This document shows positions 1-10,531 of a stretch of 64,000 nucleotides of DNA, one piece after another. Each line of letters begins with the position of its first letter. Position 1 is the stretch's first letter. The translations under genes and the position numbers were made by a program. This stretch comes from Globodera rostochiensis (Eukaryota > Nematoda > Chromadorea > Rhabditida > Heteroderidae), in NCBI GenBank assembly GCA_018350325.1, contig JAEVLN010000031.1:355472-419471 (forward strand). The letters run 5' to 3'. Under the pieces are notes generated by a model. The model was not told the origin of the DNA, searched no databases, and saw only the letters and a list, made by a program, of their open reading frames with translations.

Positions 1-57
1 GAACAGATAAATATTTATTTATTAATGTGTAAAAAAGTAACAGAGTTTTACCAACAT

Positions 58-235
58 ACCGTAAACACTCTTGTAATCCCACCGGTGGGATTATTTTTCA
101 ACCCCCTCCAAGGAGGCGGGATTATTAGAGGGGCGGGCTTATTAGAGGGGGCGGGATTATTAGAGGGGGCGGGATTATTAGAGGGGGCGGGATTATTTTT
201 CAACCCCCGAGGGAGCGGGATTATTAGAGGTGGTG
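58..235. repeat. Mariner-like MITE fragment with internal 18-bp repeats
   Basis: The left end reads CCGTAAACACTCTTGTAATC, nearly the terminal inverted repeat of the complete element at 23998-24118. The interior holds about four copies of an 18-bp unit (GGCGGGATTATTAGAGGG). No convincing right terminal repeat is present, so the element is truncated or decayed. Confidence 0.5.
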
Positions 236-481
236 TACAGAAAAAGTACAGTCTGTATATATGCAAGGTGGTCCTAACCCTAATTTTAATCCTAAAATAA
301 AAATAGCATGTTCATTAGGGTCTTGGTTCTGGTGCCACCTACCCCCTAAGGTCTAAATCTGGATTGACTATGACCAGAATTTAGCAGAATAAAAATGCTT
401 GGTCTTCAACAGGATTAAATTCTTTAATTAAATAAGGCACTTCGCTGGGCGGACAAAAAATGCAGTCACAGTGGGAAAAAG

Positions 482-1110
482 CAGGCGTGGGCACGGGCAT
501 CCGGATATCCGCGGATATATCCGGATACGGACGGATAACGGATATGACCCTAATATCCGCGGATATCCGTCGTAGCCGTTGTTTTTTGACTGCTGAAGGA
601 AAATTTGTTGATGATTTTCTTAAAGTGATTTTAAAGAGAAATTCAATGGTGTGCATATGGTCGAGTGGTTAAACTTTTAGGGGTATCCATTTTGGGTTTA
701 ATGTTCTAGCCCCTCTCGCGACGTCGTTTTCTTTAATTAACCAAAACCCCAAAATTTTGAAAAAGAATTTTTTCTTAGCGTAAGGAAAAAAGAGAAAAAT
801 AACATCGCAGAAAAAATTTAAGAAGAAAAATTCGTAATTTTTGACCAATTCTCTTAACAGATTTAGTCAAAAATCCCAAAAATTTTCTCGGCGGCGCCTA
901 TCGGCACCGCCGAACCCCCACCAAGTTTAATCATTGATTTGAGAGATAAAATTTATTCATTGAAAAATCTGATAATATTTTCTTGTTAACTCAATACATT
1001 TCACAATTCCGGTTTAATTTTATAGTCGCAAAAAAATTGCAATTATTTTTTCAAATTTTGGAGCAATTTTAGTGGGTTAAAATAATGCGGATATCCGCGG
1101 ACGGATATCC
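482..1110 (+). mobile_element. Decayed hAT-type element carrying a SINE-like unit
   Basis: The left end CAGGCGTGGGCAC and the following ATATCCG-rich tract match the ends of the complete hAT-type element at 12218-13718. A second ATATCCG tract near 1086 marks the decayed right side. Inside is a tRNA-like segment at 645-720 (GTCGAGTGGTTAAAC resembles a Leu/Ser-type A box), then the GC-rich hairpin at 888-913 (arms TCGGCGGCGCC and GGCACCGCCGA around TATC). No target duplication could be read. Confidence 0.5.
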
Positions 1111-1189
1111 CGATAAACGCGTCAAATGCGTCTAATTAAAGCAAACTAATTTTATTAATATTTGTAAACTTTGTGAACATTTATTATTC

Positions 1190-1660
1190 TTTAAATTTAA
1201 TAAAATTTTTGAGAGAAAATCTTTAACAAGCTTGACAGATTTCATATTTAAATTTTTCGTTTAAATTATAATTAGTATTTCTAAAAATGCCCATAAATTC
1301 AGAGATTATTTTGCAAAAATAAAATGAATTAGTTTTAATTTTTGTCATTTTTCGCAACAATTAATTCACTGGACAAAGCAGAATCCGTGAAAGTAAAATT
1401 GGAAGAAACGTCACTCAAAACGTTTTACAACAATTTATGTTTGGAAACCTGAACTTGGCACATCCATGAGTCAATTTTTATTATTTAAATTAATTTAAAA
1501 TTCTTTTACAAGCATCAAAAAGGAATTGATGCAACGTTTTTATGAAATTAAGTGCAAAAATCGTAAAATTAGTGATGAGGACATTGGCTAAAAGGTTGAA
1601 AATTTGAAGTGCCACTTTGATTAAATAATTTAAACGACAGCAATTACATCCAAATTTTGT
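1190..1660 (+). pseudogene. Decayed copy of the secreted HTH-repeat gene at 2579
   Basis: Nucleotides 1347-1410 match the signal-peptide region of the gene at 2579-3617 (both contain a ...TTCACT(G/C)GACAAAGC... stretch followed by GAAACG). Nucleotides 1436-1660 match its last exon, including the end of the HTH-like repeat (ATTGATG, AAACGTT-like, AAATTAAG). The middle, including the 60-bp repeats, is missing, and the remaining frame is broken by stops, for example in the segment around 1590. The shared AT-rich leader (GAGAGAAAATCTT) suggests a tandem duplication about 1.2 kb long followed by internal deletion. Confidence 0.6.
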
Positions 1661-1826
1661 TTTTAATGTTTCTGCTTCATCTTGCTTTTCTTTCAAACGT
1701 CGATATTTGTCGACATATTCCAAAAAATGTTCCGACAAAACAAATGCATTTATTTCAAAGATATCGACCCAAAAGCTTTCCAATAGCAGAAAAAATTGTG
1801 CATTTTTTATAAATCTGGGGTTGGAA

Positions 1827-2139
1827 CAGTGAGCTCAAAATGCATTATTTTTATGGCAAATGCCATAATTTTGGATATTTGCCATATTTCCACACTTGCC
1901 ATAATTTGGCTGCAAATCTCTTAACAAATTGAGTCAAAAATTCAAAATTTTCTCGGCGGCGCCTATCGGCACCCCCCTCCCAACAGTGAAGAAGAATTCT
2001 CAAAAAAAATTTTGCATTTTTGAAAATTCCTTAAGAACAACATGCCATAAAAATGCCATATTTTTGACCCCTCGATGCCATAAAAATGCCTTTTTTTGGA
2101 GTCGGTTGCCATATTTTCTCGCAGATGAGTTGAGCTCTG
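1827..2139 (+). mobile_element. hAT-like MITE with solitary GC-rich hairpin
   Basis: The ends CAGTGAGCTCAAAAT and (reverse complement) CAGAGCTCAACTC form imperfect terminal repeats related to those at 42562 and 63657. The interior has alternating ATGCCATAAT-like words seen in several elements of this window. The hairpin module lies at 1953-1976 and is preceded by TTAACAAATTGAGTC. No target duplication was found. Confidence 0.45.
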
Positions 2140-2578
2140 GTTTGTGTCGTCAACTTAACCGTTCACCGCAATTACACAGGTAGTTTTGGCGATTTCATTT
2201 AAAATGATCAAAAACAAAAATATGACAAAACACGGCATGGTTTTAGCCGCTTGCAATGTTTGGAAAGTGTAATTCGGGCAAAATTCTTGCCGAGCGCGCG
2301 CCCACTCGTGAGCGCCCAGTTGAACGATTCCCCAATTAGTTGTTGAAAAGCTCATTTTTGGCCTCATTTATTGATTTGGTTCATTATGAGATACCTATCA
2401 GGAATATTGATTTGGTCCCGGTTCAAAAAATATATACAAAGAAATATCAGAATGGGTATTATTTATTAATATAGAAAAAAATTGAATATTTTACTATTTT
2501 TTTAATTTAAGAAATTTTTGAGAGAAAATCTTAACTCAAAAATATTGTCAAATTTTTTCCATATCGAATTTTTACGTC
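2140..2578. other. AT-rich intergenic stretch, no gene seen
   Basis: No ORF with family resemblance and no terminal-repeat element. The last 90 bases share the leader sequence that also precedes the relic at 1190. Confidence 0.4.
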
Positions 2579-3617
2579 ATGGAAAAATTTTGGGTTTTAA
2601 TTTTGGTGGCATTCTTTGCAACAAATTCACTCGACAAAGCCGATTCCGTACAATTGGAGGAAACGCCACTCAATCCATTAGATGAAATATTCGGCGAAGG
2701 CTGGTGGGACAATGAAAAAGACGAAGAATGGCATAAATTAACGCTTGAACAAAACTTCCATTACCAAATCGACCGGCAGAACACCCAGCTTAGACAAATT
2801 GAACCCAATTCAACTGATCAGAATCCTCTTCTCACAGAGTCTGATCACTTTGCAAAAATTGAACCCAATTCAACTGATCAGAATCCTCCTCTCACAGAGT
2901 CTGATCACTCTGCACAAATTGAACCCAATTCAACTGATCAGAATCCTCCTCTCACAGAGTCTGATCACTCTGATAATACCAAAAATGGCGAAAAACAGAA
3001 CAAAATAATGAAAGCAATTACTTCAAACAAAAATAATGCTAAAGATGAGCGAAAACATAAAATACTCGGCTTATTCAACGCAATGAAAGAAGAATTTAAG
3101 CAAAAAGGAAAATATTCGTCAAACGAATGGACTAAAATTGAGACTGAAATTAGTACAAATTTTGGAGTCAAGCGCCGAAAAATATATAAATGGAAGAAAG
3201 AATTTGGCCTAACTCGAAAAGTGTCCTATACAAAAGAAGAACGTAAACATTTAATAGAGCAATTTGATCAGATGAAAGCCGAGTTAAAGCGGTCCGATTT
3301 CAAAAACTCTTATCCCAGTCAAATTGATAAAACTGTCGCAAATGAGTTGGGGCTCAATTTTGGAACAATTTACAGGTGGAAACGTAAACTTGGCCAAACC
3401 AGTGAGTATTTCGAGCCCAAATTTTATTGTTTATTTTATATTAATTAAAAATACTTTTACAGAACCAAATAGACACTCCCACAGCGAACAAAAGGAATTG
3501 ATGAAACGTTATTATGAAATTAAGGAGCAAAATCGTAAAATTAGTGACGAGAACATTGCCAAAATGTTGAAAATTGGAAGAACCACTTTGGTTAAATGGA
3601 AAAGGCAATTTAAATGA
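2579..3617 (+). CDS. Secreted protein with HTH-like repeats (candidate effector)
   Basis: Two exons, 2579-3401 and 3463-3617, joined by a GT-AG intron of 61 nt. The product is about 325 aa. Residues 1-23 (MEKFWVLILVAFFATNSLDK...) look like a signal peptide. An acidic linker follows, with three tandem 20-residue repeats (core IEPNSTDQNPPLTESDH, 60 bp each, about 2800-2970). Three basic segments then end in similar recognition-helix-like motifs: IYKWKKEFG, IYRWKRKLG and LVKWKRQF, the last encoded by exon 2. This pattern suggests small helix-turn-helix/homeodomain-like DNA-binding repeats. A signal peptide plus DNA-binding-like repeats is what one would expect of a secreted, host-nucleus-targeted effector, but that is inference. 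It has a decayed tandem partner at 1190-1660. I do not recognise a named family. Confidence 0.65.
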
Positions 3618-4207
3618 CAACAATTGCATCCAACTTTTGTTGATTCTGTGGAAGAGAATGCCGCGGCAAATGTTCTGGAAATTGAGAATATAAATTCGTA
3701 GAGTATTTGAACGAATGGTGGTCAATGAAGAATTATTTGACAAATGAAATTTTAAAATCTTTCTTTGTTTTTATTTACCGTTTTGCTCCTAGCAACCCAC
3801 AGTAAAAGAACATTTTAAGTAACATTTCAATTAATTTATGGAGCAAAGAATTATTTTATTAACAATAAATTATTTTTCAAACAACCAAAAATTTTATCTT
3901 ATTGGGTGTATTTTTAATTTTGGGACAAAAATTTCAAAATATGACAACAAAAAAAAAAAATGCAAGAACCCAAAATATTAAAAAATATGCAAAATTTAAA
4001 GGCGCCGTCGACGAGCGAATTCTGTCAGATGGCGTCTCAAAACGTTTAAAACTAGCGGCAAAATCGCATTTGCGGATCCCACCGCGGGATTAGTTTTTCA
4101 AAATCTTGTGCGGGATCAGATTTCCAGGATTAATCCCATTTTAAATTTGTGGGATCCCGCGCGGGATTGCTTGGTTTTTAATTTTACCAAAAAAAATTAA
4201 AAGCTCT
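3618..4207. other. Intergenic, GC-palindromic repeat debris
   Basis: AT-rich sequence, then (4070-4170) several variants of GGGATCCCGCGCGGGAT. No gene is supported. Confidence 0.35.
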
Positions 4208-4216
4208 CTCAAAAAA

Positions 4217-4909
4217 GGTGACCGATCGTTTGGGCAGTGGATCCTTTGGGCAGTGGATCGATTGGGCAGTGATCCTTTGGGCAGTGACTTTTTTTGCGAA
4301 AATTAATTAATCAGTCAATTAACTTTTAAATATTTTTTTATATAAAAAAACTTTTAGTTGGTTTATTATTTTTTAAATAGAAATATGTTAATAAAATGTT
4401 GCTTCGATGATGTTGACTGATTCTTAATAATATGATGGAACAATCCGGGCAGATAAAGAATGGGGGGGGGGGTGGCGGGGAGACAGAGGGTGGGGGGGAT
4501 GGCCCAAACAACTTTAGGTCCAAACAACTTTATTTTCGCACAATATTCATAATTTATTAATGATAGACTGATATTTTTATTTTATTTTTTTAATTCTAAG
4601 ATATGAATAGTAGTGAAGTCATTTCAAAAAAAGGCAAAAGCCTTCTAACTCGAAAAGGCTTCGATTATCAGTTTGAAGCGGACAGCAAAGTTGAAGACAA
4701 CATGCAAATTTACAGCAACTGTTTGCAATTTGATAATAGAGCAATGGAGTATTTGCATGCCGTTTCATATCATCTGGCACGCCCCAAAATAACTTACAAA
4801 CAACTTGTACTCAAAAAATTATTTTTTAAAATTATATTTCACTGTTCAAAGGATCACTGCCCAATCGAACCACTGCCCAAAGGATCCACTGCCCAAAGGA
4901 TAGGGAACC
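4217..4909 (+). mobile_element. Mutator-like (MULE) element with 9-bp target duplication
   Basis: Inverted ends of about 60 bp carry repeated TTTGGGCAGTGGATC motifs on the left and their complements on the right. Both ends are flanked by the same 9 bp, CTCAAAAAA (4208-4216 and 4910-4918). Long internally repetitive terminal repeats plus a 9-bp duplication are typical of Mutator-like elements. The interior encodes a FLYWCH-like segment (separate entry). Confidence 0.7.
4603..4790 (+). CDS. FLYWCH-like zinc-finger fragment in the MULE
   Basis: The reading frame from 4603 begins MNSSEVISKKGKSLL and continues with RKGFDYQFEAD...NC and a downstream H..H-like pair (LHAVSYHL). Spacing and flavour recall a FLYWCH zinc finger, a domain often carried by Mutator-type transposases. 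The expected tryptophan is not evident. The frame runs out through the right terminal repeat, so this is at best a transposon-captured or decayed domain and not a full transposase. Confidence 0.4.
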
Positions 4910-4918
4910 CTCAAAAAA

Positions 4919-5980
4919 CGGGTACGGCGACATTTTGTCCATGCAATAGATTTTTTCACTAAAGAAAAATAAGGCATTTTTACACTAAGACAAAATACGA
5001 GATTTAATCTAAGAAAAAGGCCACCCGGTTTTCCTAACCCCATTCGGCCGGCTCGAGATCAGTTATAAACCAGAGCTCAGATTTTTATCAATCTGAAAAA
5101 TAATTGTATTCTTGTCAATTTCGCCACGAATTTAAATGTCATATTTTGTCATAGTAATTGACGAAATTCTTATTTAAAAGTCACCAAATTCTAAGAATAA
5201 GAAATCTAGAGAACTAAAAACACTCGTATTAGTTTATAAAACTTATGTAAGACCCCCACAATTATGTAGAATATGTAATGAAGAAGTATGGAAGCCGCTT
5301 TAAGGAAAGACGTTGAAAAGTTGAGCAAGTCCACCACAATTAATCCGTAAATCTTATAAATCCAAATTTGTGAACTTCAAAAAATTCAAAAAAATTAATA
5401 TCAAGGCTTTCAGCAGAACCTAAACGCTGGTAAGAGTTTCACATTTCCAGACAGACCTTCAGGCAGAGTCTCCTCAATAAAAATTTAATGTACATGAACA
5501 GCAGTGAGTGTTATTGCTCATCGCCGGCGGAGTTTTGAAGGAATAAATTATTTTTGCGTGGTTCCAACCCGCCGCCGCCGCCGGCGCCTCCGGCGAAGAA
5601 CCCAAAGTCACACGACGAACCCCCTCATTAAGAGACGATCCCCTCATTAATTGTTCCTTTTCACTTTTACCCCCCCCCCCCCCCTCTCCCCAACGCATTT
5701 TTTTGTCCATTTGCGGGACACAATTTTTGGGATGGTTTGCGCACATATGTAGAAACAAAAAACAAAAAAATGAATTGGCGCAACATTGAACATGAAAGCA
5801 AAACAGCGAAATGAAATGGAGACAAAGTGGGCCCGGCGGGTACGGACAACGGAACGACCTTCCCCCAGGGGACAAACGGCGTGAAATTGGTTGGTGTAGG
5901 AATATGCCCGCAGGGCGAATGGCCCAGTCAAAAAGGCTACAGGCGAGCGGTGTGATTGAGAAAAAAAGGTGGCAACATTT
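4919..5980. other. Intergenic upstream of collagen; poly-C tract
   Basis: AT-rich sequence, a (CCG)n patch near 5570-5595, and a 20-base C-tract near 5671-5690. Minus-strand reading frames here have no recognisable domain and are probably non-coding promoter-side sequence. Confidence 0.4.
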
Positions 5981-5985
5981 ATGAA

Positions 5986-5993
5986 TATAAAAG
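5986..5993 (+). promoter_or_regulatory. Collagen TATA box
   Basis: TATAAAAG followed by GGGCCCG, about 300 nt upstream of the collagen ATG. It would place transcription start near 6015, with the intervening sequence as an outron. Confidence 0.6.
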
Positions 5994-6041
5994 GGGCCCG
6001 ACTTTCCAATATGAACAGCACTCATTAGCTCATAATTCGGA

Positions 6042-6200
6042 ATCATTGCTCTCCTCCAAAACAAACTTTATGATATAAATTTCTGAACAAATTAAAACAA
6101 TTAAAACATTTTACAGAATCATTGCTCCCTCCAAAATTTACAATTTTATGATTTAAATTTCTGAACAATTTAAAACACTCGAAACACTTTACTCCAACAA
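6042..6200 (+). repeat. Tandem ~75-bp duplication in the collagen outron
   Basis: Two copies, starting near 6042 and 6116, share GAATCATTGCTC...CCTCCAAA, TTTATGAT.TAAATTTCTGAA and AAAACA. The duplication lies between the TATA box and the trans-splice acceptor, so it lengthens the outron only. Confidence 0.65.
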
Positions 6201-6282
6201 CTTTTAGAATTAATTGACTTTGAACTTCAAATTTCAAGCAAAAATGCCCCAAGCAATAATTTTATATTTTTAATTTCAAACA

Positions 6283-6291
6283 CCATTTTAG
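6283..6291 (+). promoter_or_regulatory. Trans-splice acceptor of the collagen mRNA
   Basis: CCATTTTAG lies 7 nt before the ATG at 6299 with no upstream donor in a conserved 5' exon. This is the usual arrangement for spliced-leader addition in nematodes. Confidence 0.5.
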
Positions 6292-6298
6292 CGCGAAA

Positions 6299-7358
6299 AT
6301 GCAAGAGACGCATATTGTTCTCGGAATCGCTTCGGTGTGCTCCCTGCTGGCGATCATCGCCACCGTGTTCACGCTGCCATCTCTGTACACGGAGATGACC
6401 GAGCTCAACACCAAAGTGCGCGACGGAGTTGAGGTAATCCAGTCATGTCAAAAATTGGATAATCCCCCGGCTTCCCCCCAGGCCTTCCGCGTCAACACCG
6501 ACTCGGCATGGACCGACTTGATGGACGTGCAAGTGACGGTGACGCCCCCGTCGAAGGCCCGCGTGAACCCCTTCAACTCCATCTTCCGTGCCAAGCGTCA
6601 ATTGCCCGGCCACTGCCAGTGCGGCCCACTGCAACAGCCAAACTGCCCGCCTGGCCCGCCCGGTCCGGCCGGTGCGCCTGGCCAGCCCGGACAGCCGGGA
6701 GGCCAAGGACAGCCCGGACAGCCTGGAGCCCCTGGCCAGCCTTGTGAGAATTTCTTGGACAGCTTTTGATGACCATCCAATTCCGTTCAGCTGCACCTTG
6801 CCCGGCCCAGACCGTTCCTTGCCCACGATGCCCAGCTGGCCCGCCCGGAAGTCCTGGAGGACAAGGACCCGCCGGACAACCTGGAAGCCCCGGACAGCCC
6901 GGCGCGCCCGCCCAAAGCGCAGGACAGGGACCGCCTGGCCCGCCCGGACCTCAAGGAGCAGCTGGACAGCCCGGACGTGCCGGAGGCCCTGGCCAACCTG
7001 GACAGCCTGGAGCGCCCGGAATTGTTTCGTAAGCATCTTAGAAATCTTTCGCAGGCCAAGCTTTGTGCAAATAAACAAATATCTTTTCAGCCGCCCTATC
7101 CCCGGCCCGAAGGGAGCACCTGGAGCACCCGGACAGCCCGGAAACCCCGGAGCGCCTGGCCAACCCGGCCAGCCCGGAGGCGAAGGACCACCAGGACCCC
7201 TCGGTGCGCCAGGACAGCCCGGACGACCTGGAGCCTCTGGCCAACCGGGGCAGCCCGGCGGACCCGGACAGCCTGGCAAGGACAGCGGCTACTGTCCGTG
7301 CCCGGCCCGCTCTGCCGTGCTCGCCGTCAAAAAGAAGATGGCTGCCAAGAAGGCCTAA
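6299..7358 (+). CDS. Nematode cuticle collagen
   Basis: Four exons: 6299-6433, 6482-6743, 6791-7028 and 7091-7358, all GT-AG, giving about 300 aa. The N-terminus ([20 protein letters not shown]...) is the hydrophobic Col_cuticle_N segment, followed by [19 protein letters not shown] once the first intron is removed. A furin-like site FRAKRQ precedes a Cys cluster (CQCGP). Gly-X-Y blocks rich in GQPG and GAPG follow, interrupted by a Cys pair ([12 protein letters not shown]), then the C-terminal YCPCPAR and a Lys/Ala tail. It is secreted and assembled into the cuticle. The first intron is 48 nt, a multiple of 3, and has no stop, so its retention would keep the frame open. The poly(A) signal is at 7454. 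Antisense reading frames over the Gly-X-Y region are shadows. Confidence 0.93.
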
Positions 7359-7453
7359 ACGTGGAGGAGGACGCCACCAAAATCAATGGGAGAGAGACAG
7401 TGATGCTGAAAATAATCTTTCTATGGCTGTTCAAAAACAAATTTCCCGCTTGA

Positions 7454-7459
7454 ATAAAT
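7454..7459 (+). terminator. Collagen poly(A) signal
   Basis: AATAAA about 95 nt after the collagen stop codon, followed by a T/GT-rich stretch. Confidence 0.5.
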
Positions 7460-7797
7460 GGATATTCAAATTGTGTTTATTTTCTCATCGAGCATTCTAA
7501 TAATTCATTTTGGGTGTTTAAGCATAATTTGATTATTGTTTAAACGTATTAAAACTCAAAAATCGCTAAATATAATTGCTTTCGAAATTTGATTTCCGGG
7601 CATTTTTGGTATTTGCTTATTCATTCTCAAATCTGCCAACCTTATTATTTTCAAATAATACTAGAATATTAGGATTATTCGAGATGAGCTTGCTAAAGGG
7701 TTCATGATAATGTTGTCGAAAATCAACAAAGAACAATAAATTGCATTAAAGCATAACAAAATCGTAAAATTCGGCAAATAATTTTTTTTTAGAAACT

Positions 7798-8364
7798 TCA
7801 CAATTCATTTTTGCCTTCTTTAGCCTCGGTGGCATTTTCAATTGGAGGCGACGGCGCATTCTTAAATAAATTTGTCATTTATTTAATTTGCTTTTTAATC
7901 AATTTTCATCGGATAAACTTGGTATTTTTTATTTTGCACTGGGAGAGAATACGGGAAACAACGAAGTAAAAATTGCTTGCATAAATAATTTATGAAATAA
8001 ATTGCAAAAACTTACGCATTCCTCCTTGTTGTCGGGGTCTGGCCTGGCAAGCATTTGTTGACTGATTGCTAAACTTGTTTTTAAATTATCTAATTTTTTT
8101 TTGTCACATTTCTTTAGGTTTTTGTTAGAAAAGGAATTAAATTTTAGATTAGAATTTCAAATCTCATAAATAATATAAACTCTTACCCAGTTCGAATGCT
8201 TTCGCTGCAAACATTTGAGATACATTGGCTAAATTTAGTTTAATATTTTGCATAACAAATTTTTTTTTAGTAATTTTATATTTAAGACCAAAAACCACTT
8301 ACACATTTTTCAATTCTGTCAAAAACAATTAAAGCGGATTCGGCAGGCAAGATCCAAGGCTTTC
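7798..8364 (-). CDS. Possible small multi-exon gene (unrecognised)
   Basis: Four short minus-strand segments are each bounded by good splice signals (TTTAG acceptors, GTAAG donors): 8303-8364, 8187-8228, 8016-8068, and a terminal segment beginning at 7860. They read through in one frame as KPWILPAESALIVFDRIEKC, PMYLKCLQRKHSNW, QSVNKCLPGQTPTTRRNA and a basic tail. Exons 8187-8228 and 8016-8068 resemble each other at the nucleotide level (TTTAG then CAAT, then CAAATG.TTGC), which suggests exon duplication. No start exon or family was identified. The alternative is a decayed gene. Confidence 0.3.
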
Positions 8365-9076
8365 CTAAATAAGGCAATAGTTCTGATTTTTGCTTCTTCC
8401 AAATTAATCATTCAAGATTTTCAACATTTTGAGACATTAAAAATTACTTATTAGGTACATATTTATAGAACGAGATAACCTTTTTGGGTTAGGAACTCCC
8501 CGTCGGTGCCCTGTCATTTCGTAAAAAACCCAAAATGGGCGATTCGGTAAAAGACCATTTCAAAAACGAATTTTCAAACTAAAAATATATATTAATGCTA
8601 AATTTAAAATAGAGTAGAGCGGGATTGGATCCCAATCCTGGTCAGATCGGGATTACACGAGAAATGAGAATTGTATTATATGATCAGGAAAAACAAAGCT
8701 GCAATTTCGGATTTTCTTGACAAATTAAGTTAAAAATTCAAATTTTTCTCGGCGGCGCTATATCGGCACTGGCCAATTGTCCCAAAAGCCAAACCTGGTA
8801 AGGGCGGTTGTAGCAGCAAAAAATGCCGAAACTTAATTTAATTTTTTTGAAAAACAGTTCGAAATCTTTGCAATTATATTTTGGAATTAGTCCGAAATGA
8901 TCTTTCACAAATCGGCCTAAATGGACTTTTCGCGAACTGACATTGCGCCCTCTCCCCCCCCCCCCCTTTTTTAACCCAATTCGGATGACCAACAAGGAAG
9001 CAATTTATCAGCTTTCCCTAAATTGTTTTAAGTATTTTATTATGTTTTGTTAAAACTTTTACAGATGTTAATAGGG
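8365..9076. other. Intergenic with solitary GC-rich hairpin
   Basis: A variant of the GC-rich hairpin lies at 8749-8775 (loop region TATATC), preceded by the usual TTGACAAATTAAGTTAAAAATTC. A C-tract lies at 8956-8966. No gene is seen. Confidence 0.45.
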
Positions 9077-9480
9077 TAATACAGTACCGGTTAAACGGTT
9101 ACAAAACCCGGTTCTTCAAAATTACGATTACCCAATAATTCAAACCGGCGGTTTAAACTCCCCCTAGATATTTGGCTTTTTAATGAAATTTGAGAAGAAC
9201 CCCATAGGGGGGGGGGGGGGGGGGGGGAAGACCCTTTTGTTTAGTATACAAGCTTTTTAAATTTTGCTGCAATAAATTAAAATGCACCTTAAACCCCAGA
9301 CAAACATTTTTTTTTGGAAAAATTGCTAAAGAAAATGCAGCAAAAAAGGAAAAAAAATACACCCTTAAAAATCGCCTTTCCCGCATTCCAAACCGTTTAC
9401 AAAAACCCGGTTCTCTGAGAAAATCCGGTTAACCAATAACCCTCCCCGGGGGGTACCGGTTTTTAACCGCCGGTACTGTG
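9077..9480. mobile_element. Inverted-repeat element with CAGTACCGG ends
   Basis: The left ACAGTACCGGTTAAACGG and right CCGCCGGTACTGT ends form an imperfect inverted repeat, and both sides hold AACCCGGTTCT. An 18-base G-tract lies near 9210-9228. No target duplication was read. Confidence 0.4.
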
Positions 9481-10202
9481 CCAAACCCCTAGTTGTTAGC
9501 ATAAAATTGCACTTACATAGCCGTCCGGGTCGCTTAGCAAACGGCCAGACGTAACTGGCCAGACGCAAACGGCCCGCTTCGGCAGAGATCGAGTTGGTCA
9601 CACAACAAACACAAGAATTTTTGATTAAACACACCGATTTGCCTAATTTTTTGCAGCACAGAGCTTGACAACTAAATTGTCTATCCAAAAGCAAAACGTT
9701 TTAGGCTTAAAGCACAAAATTTTTTAAGATTTTAGCAAACAAGTTGAAAAAATAAATTGTTTTTTTCTCTAAATGAGCGAAAATCACACAATTAGGGCTT
9801 TGAAAAAGGAGGCCAAACGACGAAAGAGGAAGGAGGAGCGCCGGATCACCTGGACGGCAAGCACATCAAGCGGGGTTGAACTTGCACCACCTGGCTACTG
9901 TAATTTATGCATTTTTTTGAAATCCATTTCGCCAAACATGCAAATCTGCTATGTCCAAATCTATTGGAGCGTAAGTTATAGTGTTGCAATTCTCAACAAA
10001 TTTGAGTCAAAATTTTCTCGGCGGCGCCTATCAGCACCGCCGACCCCGTCTTCCTTAACAAAAATAGAATAAAAACTGAAAATCGCCTAAAATAAAAACT
10101 AGGTATTTTGTTTCAATTACAAAAACGAAATGAAAACAAAATGAAAATGAATAAATACAAAACTGAAATTAGAATTTCGACACCAATACAAATTCCGCCG
10201 TA
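9481..10202. other. Unresolved stretch with basic ORF and hairpin
   Basis: A plus-strand frame from 9773 begins MSENHTIRALKKEAKRRKRK and could be a first exon, with a possible donor near 9900, but no partner exon was found. A GC-rich hairpin lies at 10018-10043 behind CAACAAATTTGAGTC. Confidence 0.3.
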
Positions 10203-10301
10203 TCACTCGACTCCGATCGGTTCTTTGGCAGTCACTTCAGCGCTCAAAATCACTGTGTCGTCCTTGGCGTCATACCAGCCGTTCTGCGGGTCCATCAATT
10301 C
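10203..10301 (-). pseudogene. Duplicated last exon of a MATH gene
   Basis: An acceptor (AAATTTAG) is followed by ELMDPQNGWYDAKDDTVILS and ...AEVTAKEPIGVE and a stop. It closely parallels the in-place terminal exon at 10532-10630, with flanking intron-like sequence also duplicated (CAATTACAAAAA, AAATGAAAATGAAT). It is an extra downstream copy, probably not spliced in because the first copy ends in a stop. Confidence 0.65.
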
Positions 10302-10531
10302 CTAAATTTTTTGCTTTTAGGTTTTATTTTTTTTGCAAATTCTAGATTACGATTTCGTCAATAGAAAATTTTAAAGCGTTTTTGAATTTTACAGATTCGT
10401 GCGTTAGGCTTAGAGTGGAGTCGATTGGTATATGAATTTTGAATTTCAATTACAAAAAGGGAAATGAAAAACAAAATGAAAATGAATACAAAAATGAATT
10501 TAGAATTTTGACGACCAATACAAATTCCGAA

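Noticed and set aside
888..913. GC-rich hairpin as terminator, riboswitch or CRISPR repeat
   Set aside because: Copies are dispersed in both orientations, associated with transposon sequence and tRNA-like heads, with no regular spacing or gene-end position.
3902..4093. 63-aa lysine-rich ORF
   Set aside because: Runs into GC-palindromic repeat sequence; no start context or family.
5474..6064. Long minus-strand reading frames upstream of collagen
   Set aside because: No recognisable domain; low-complexity GGGGG-coded glycine runs; overlaps the collagen TATA box and outron.
6443..7279. 278-aa minus-strand frame rich in PGCPG
   Set aside because: Antisense shadow of the Gly-X-Y collagen repeats.
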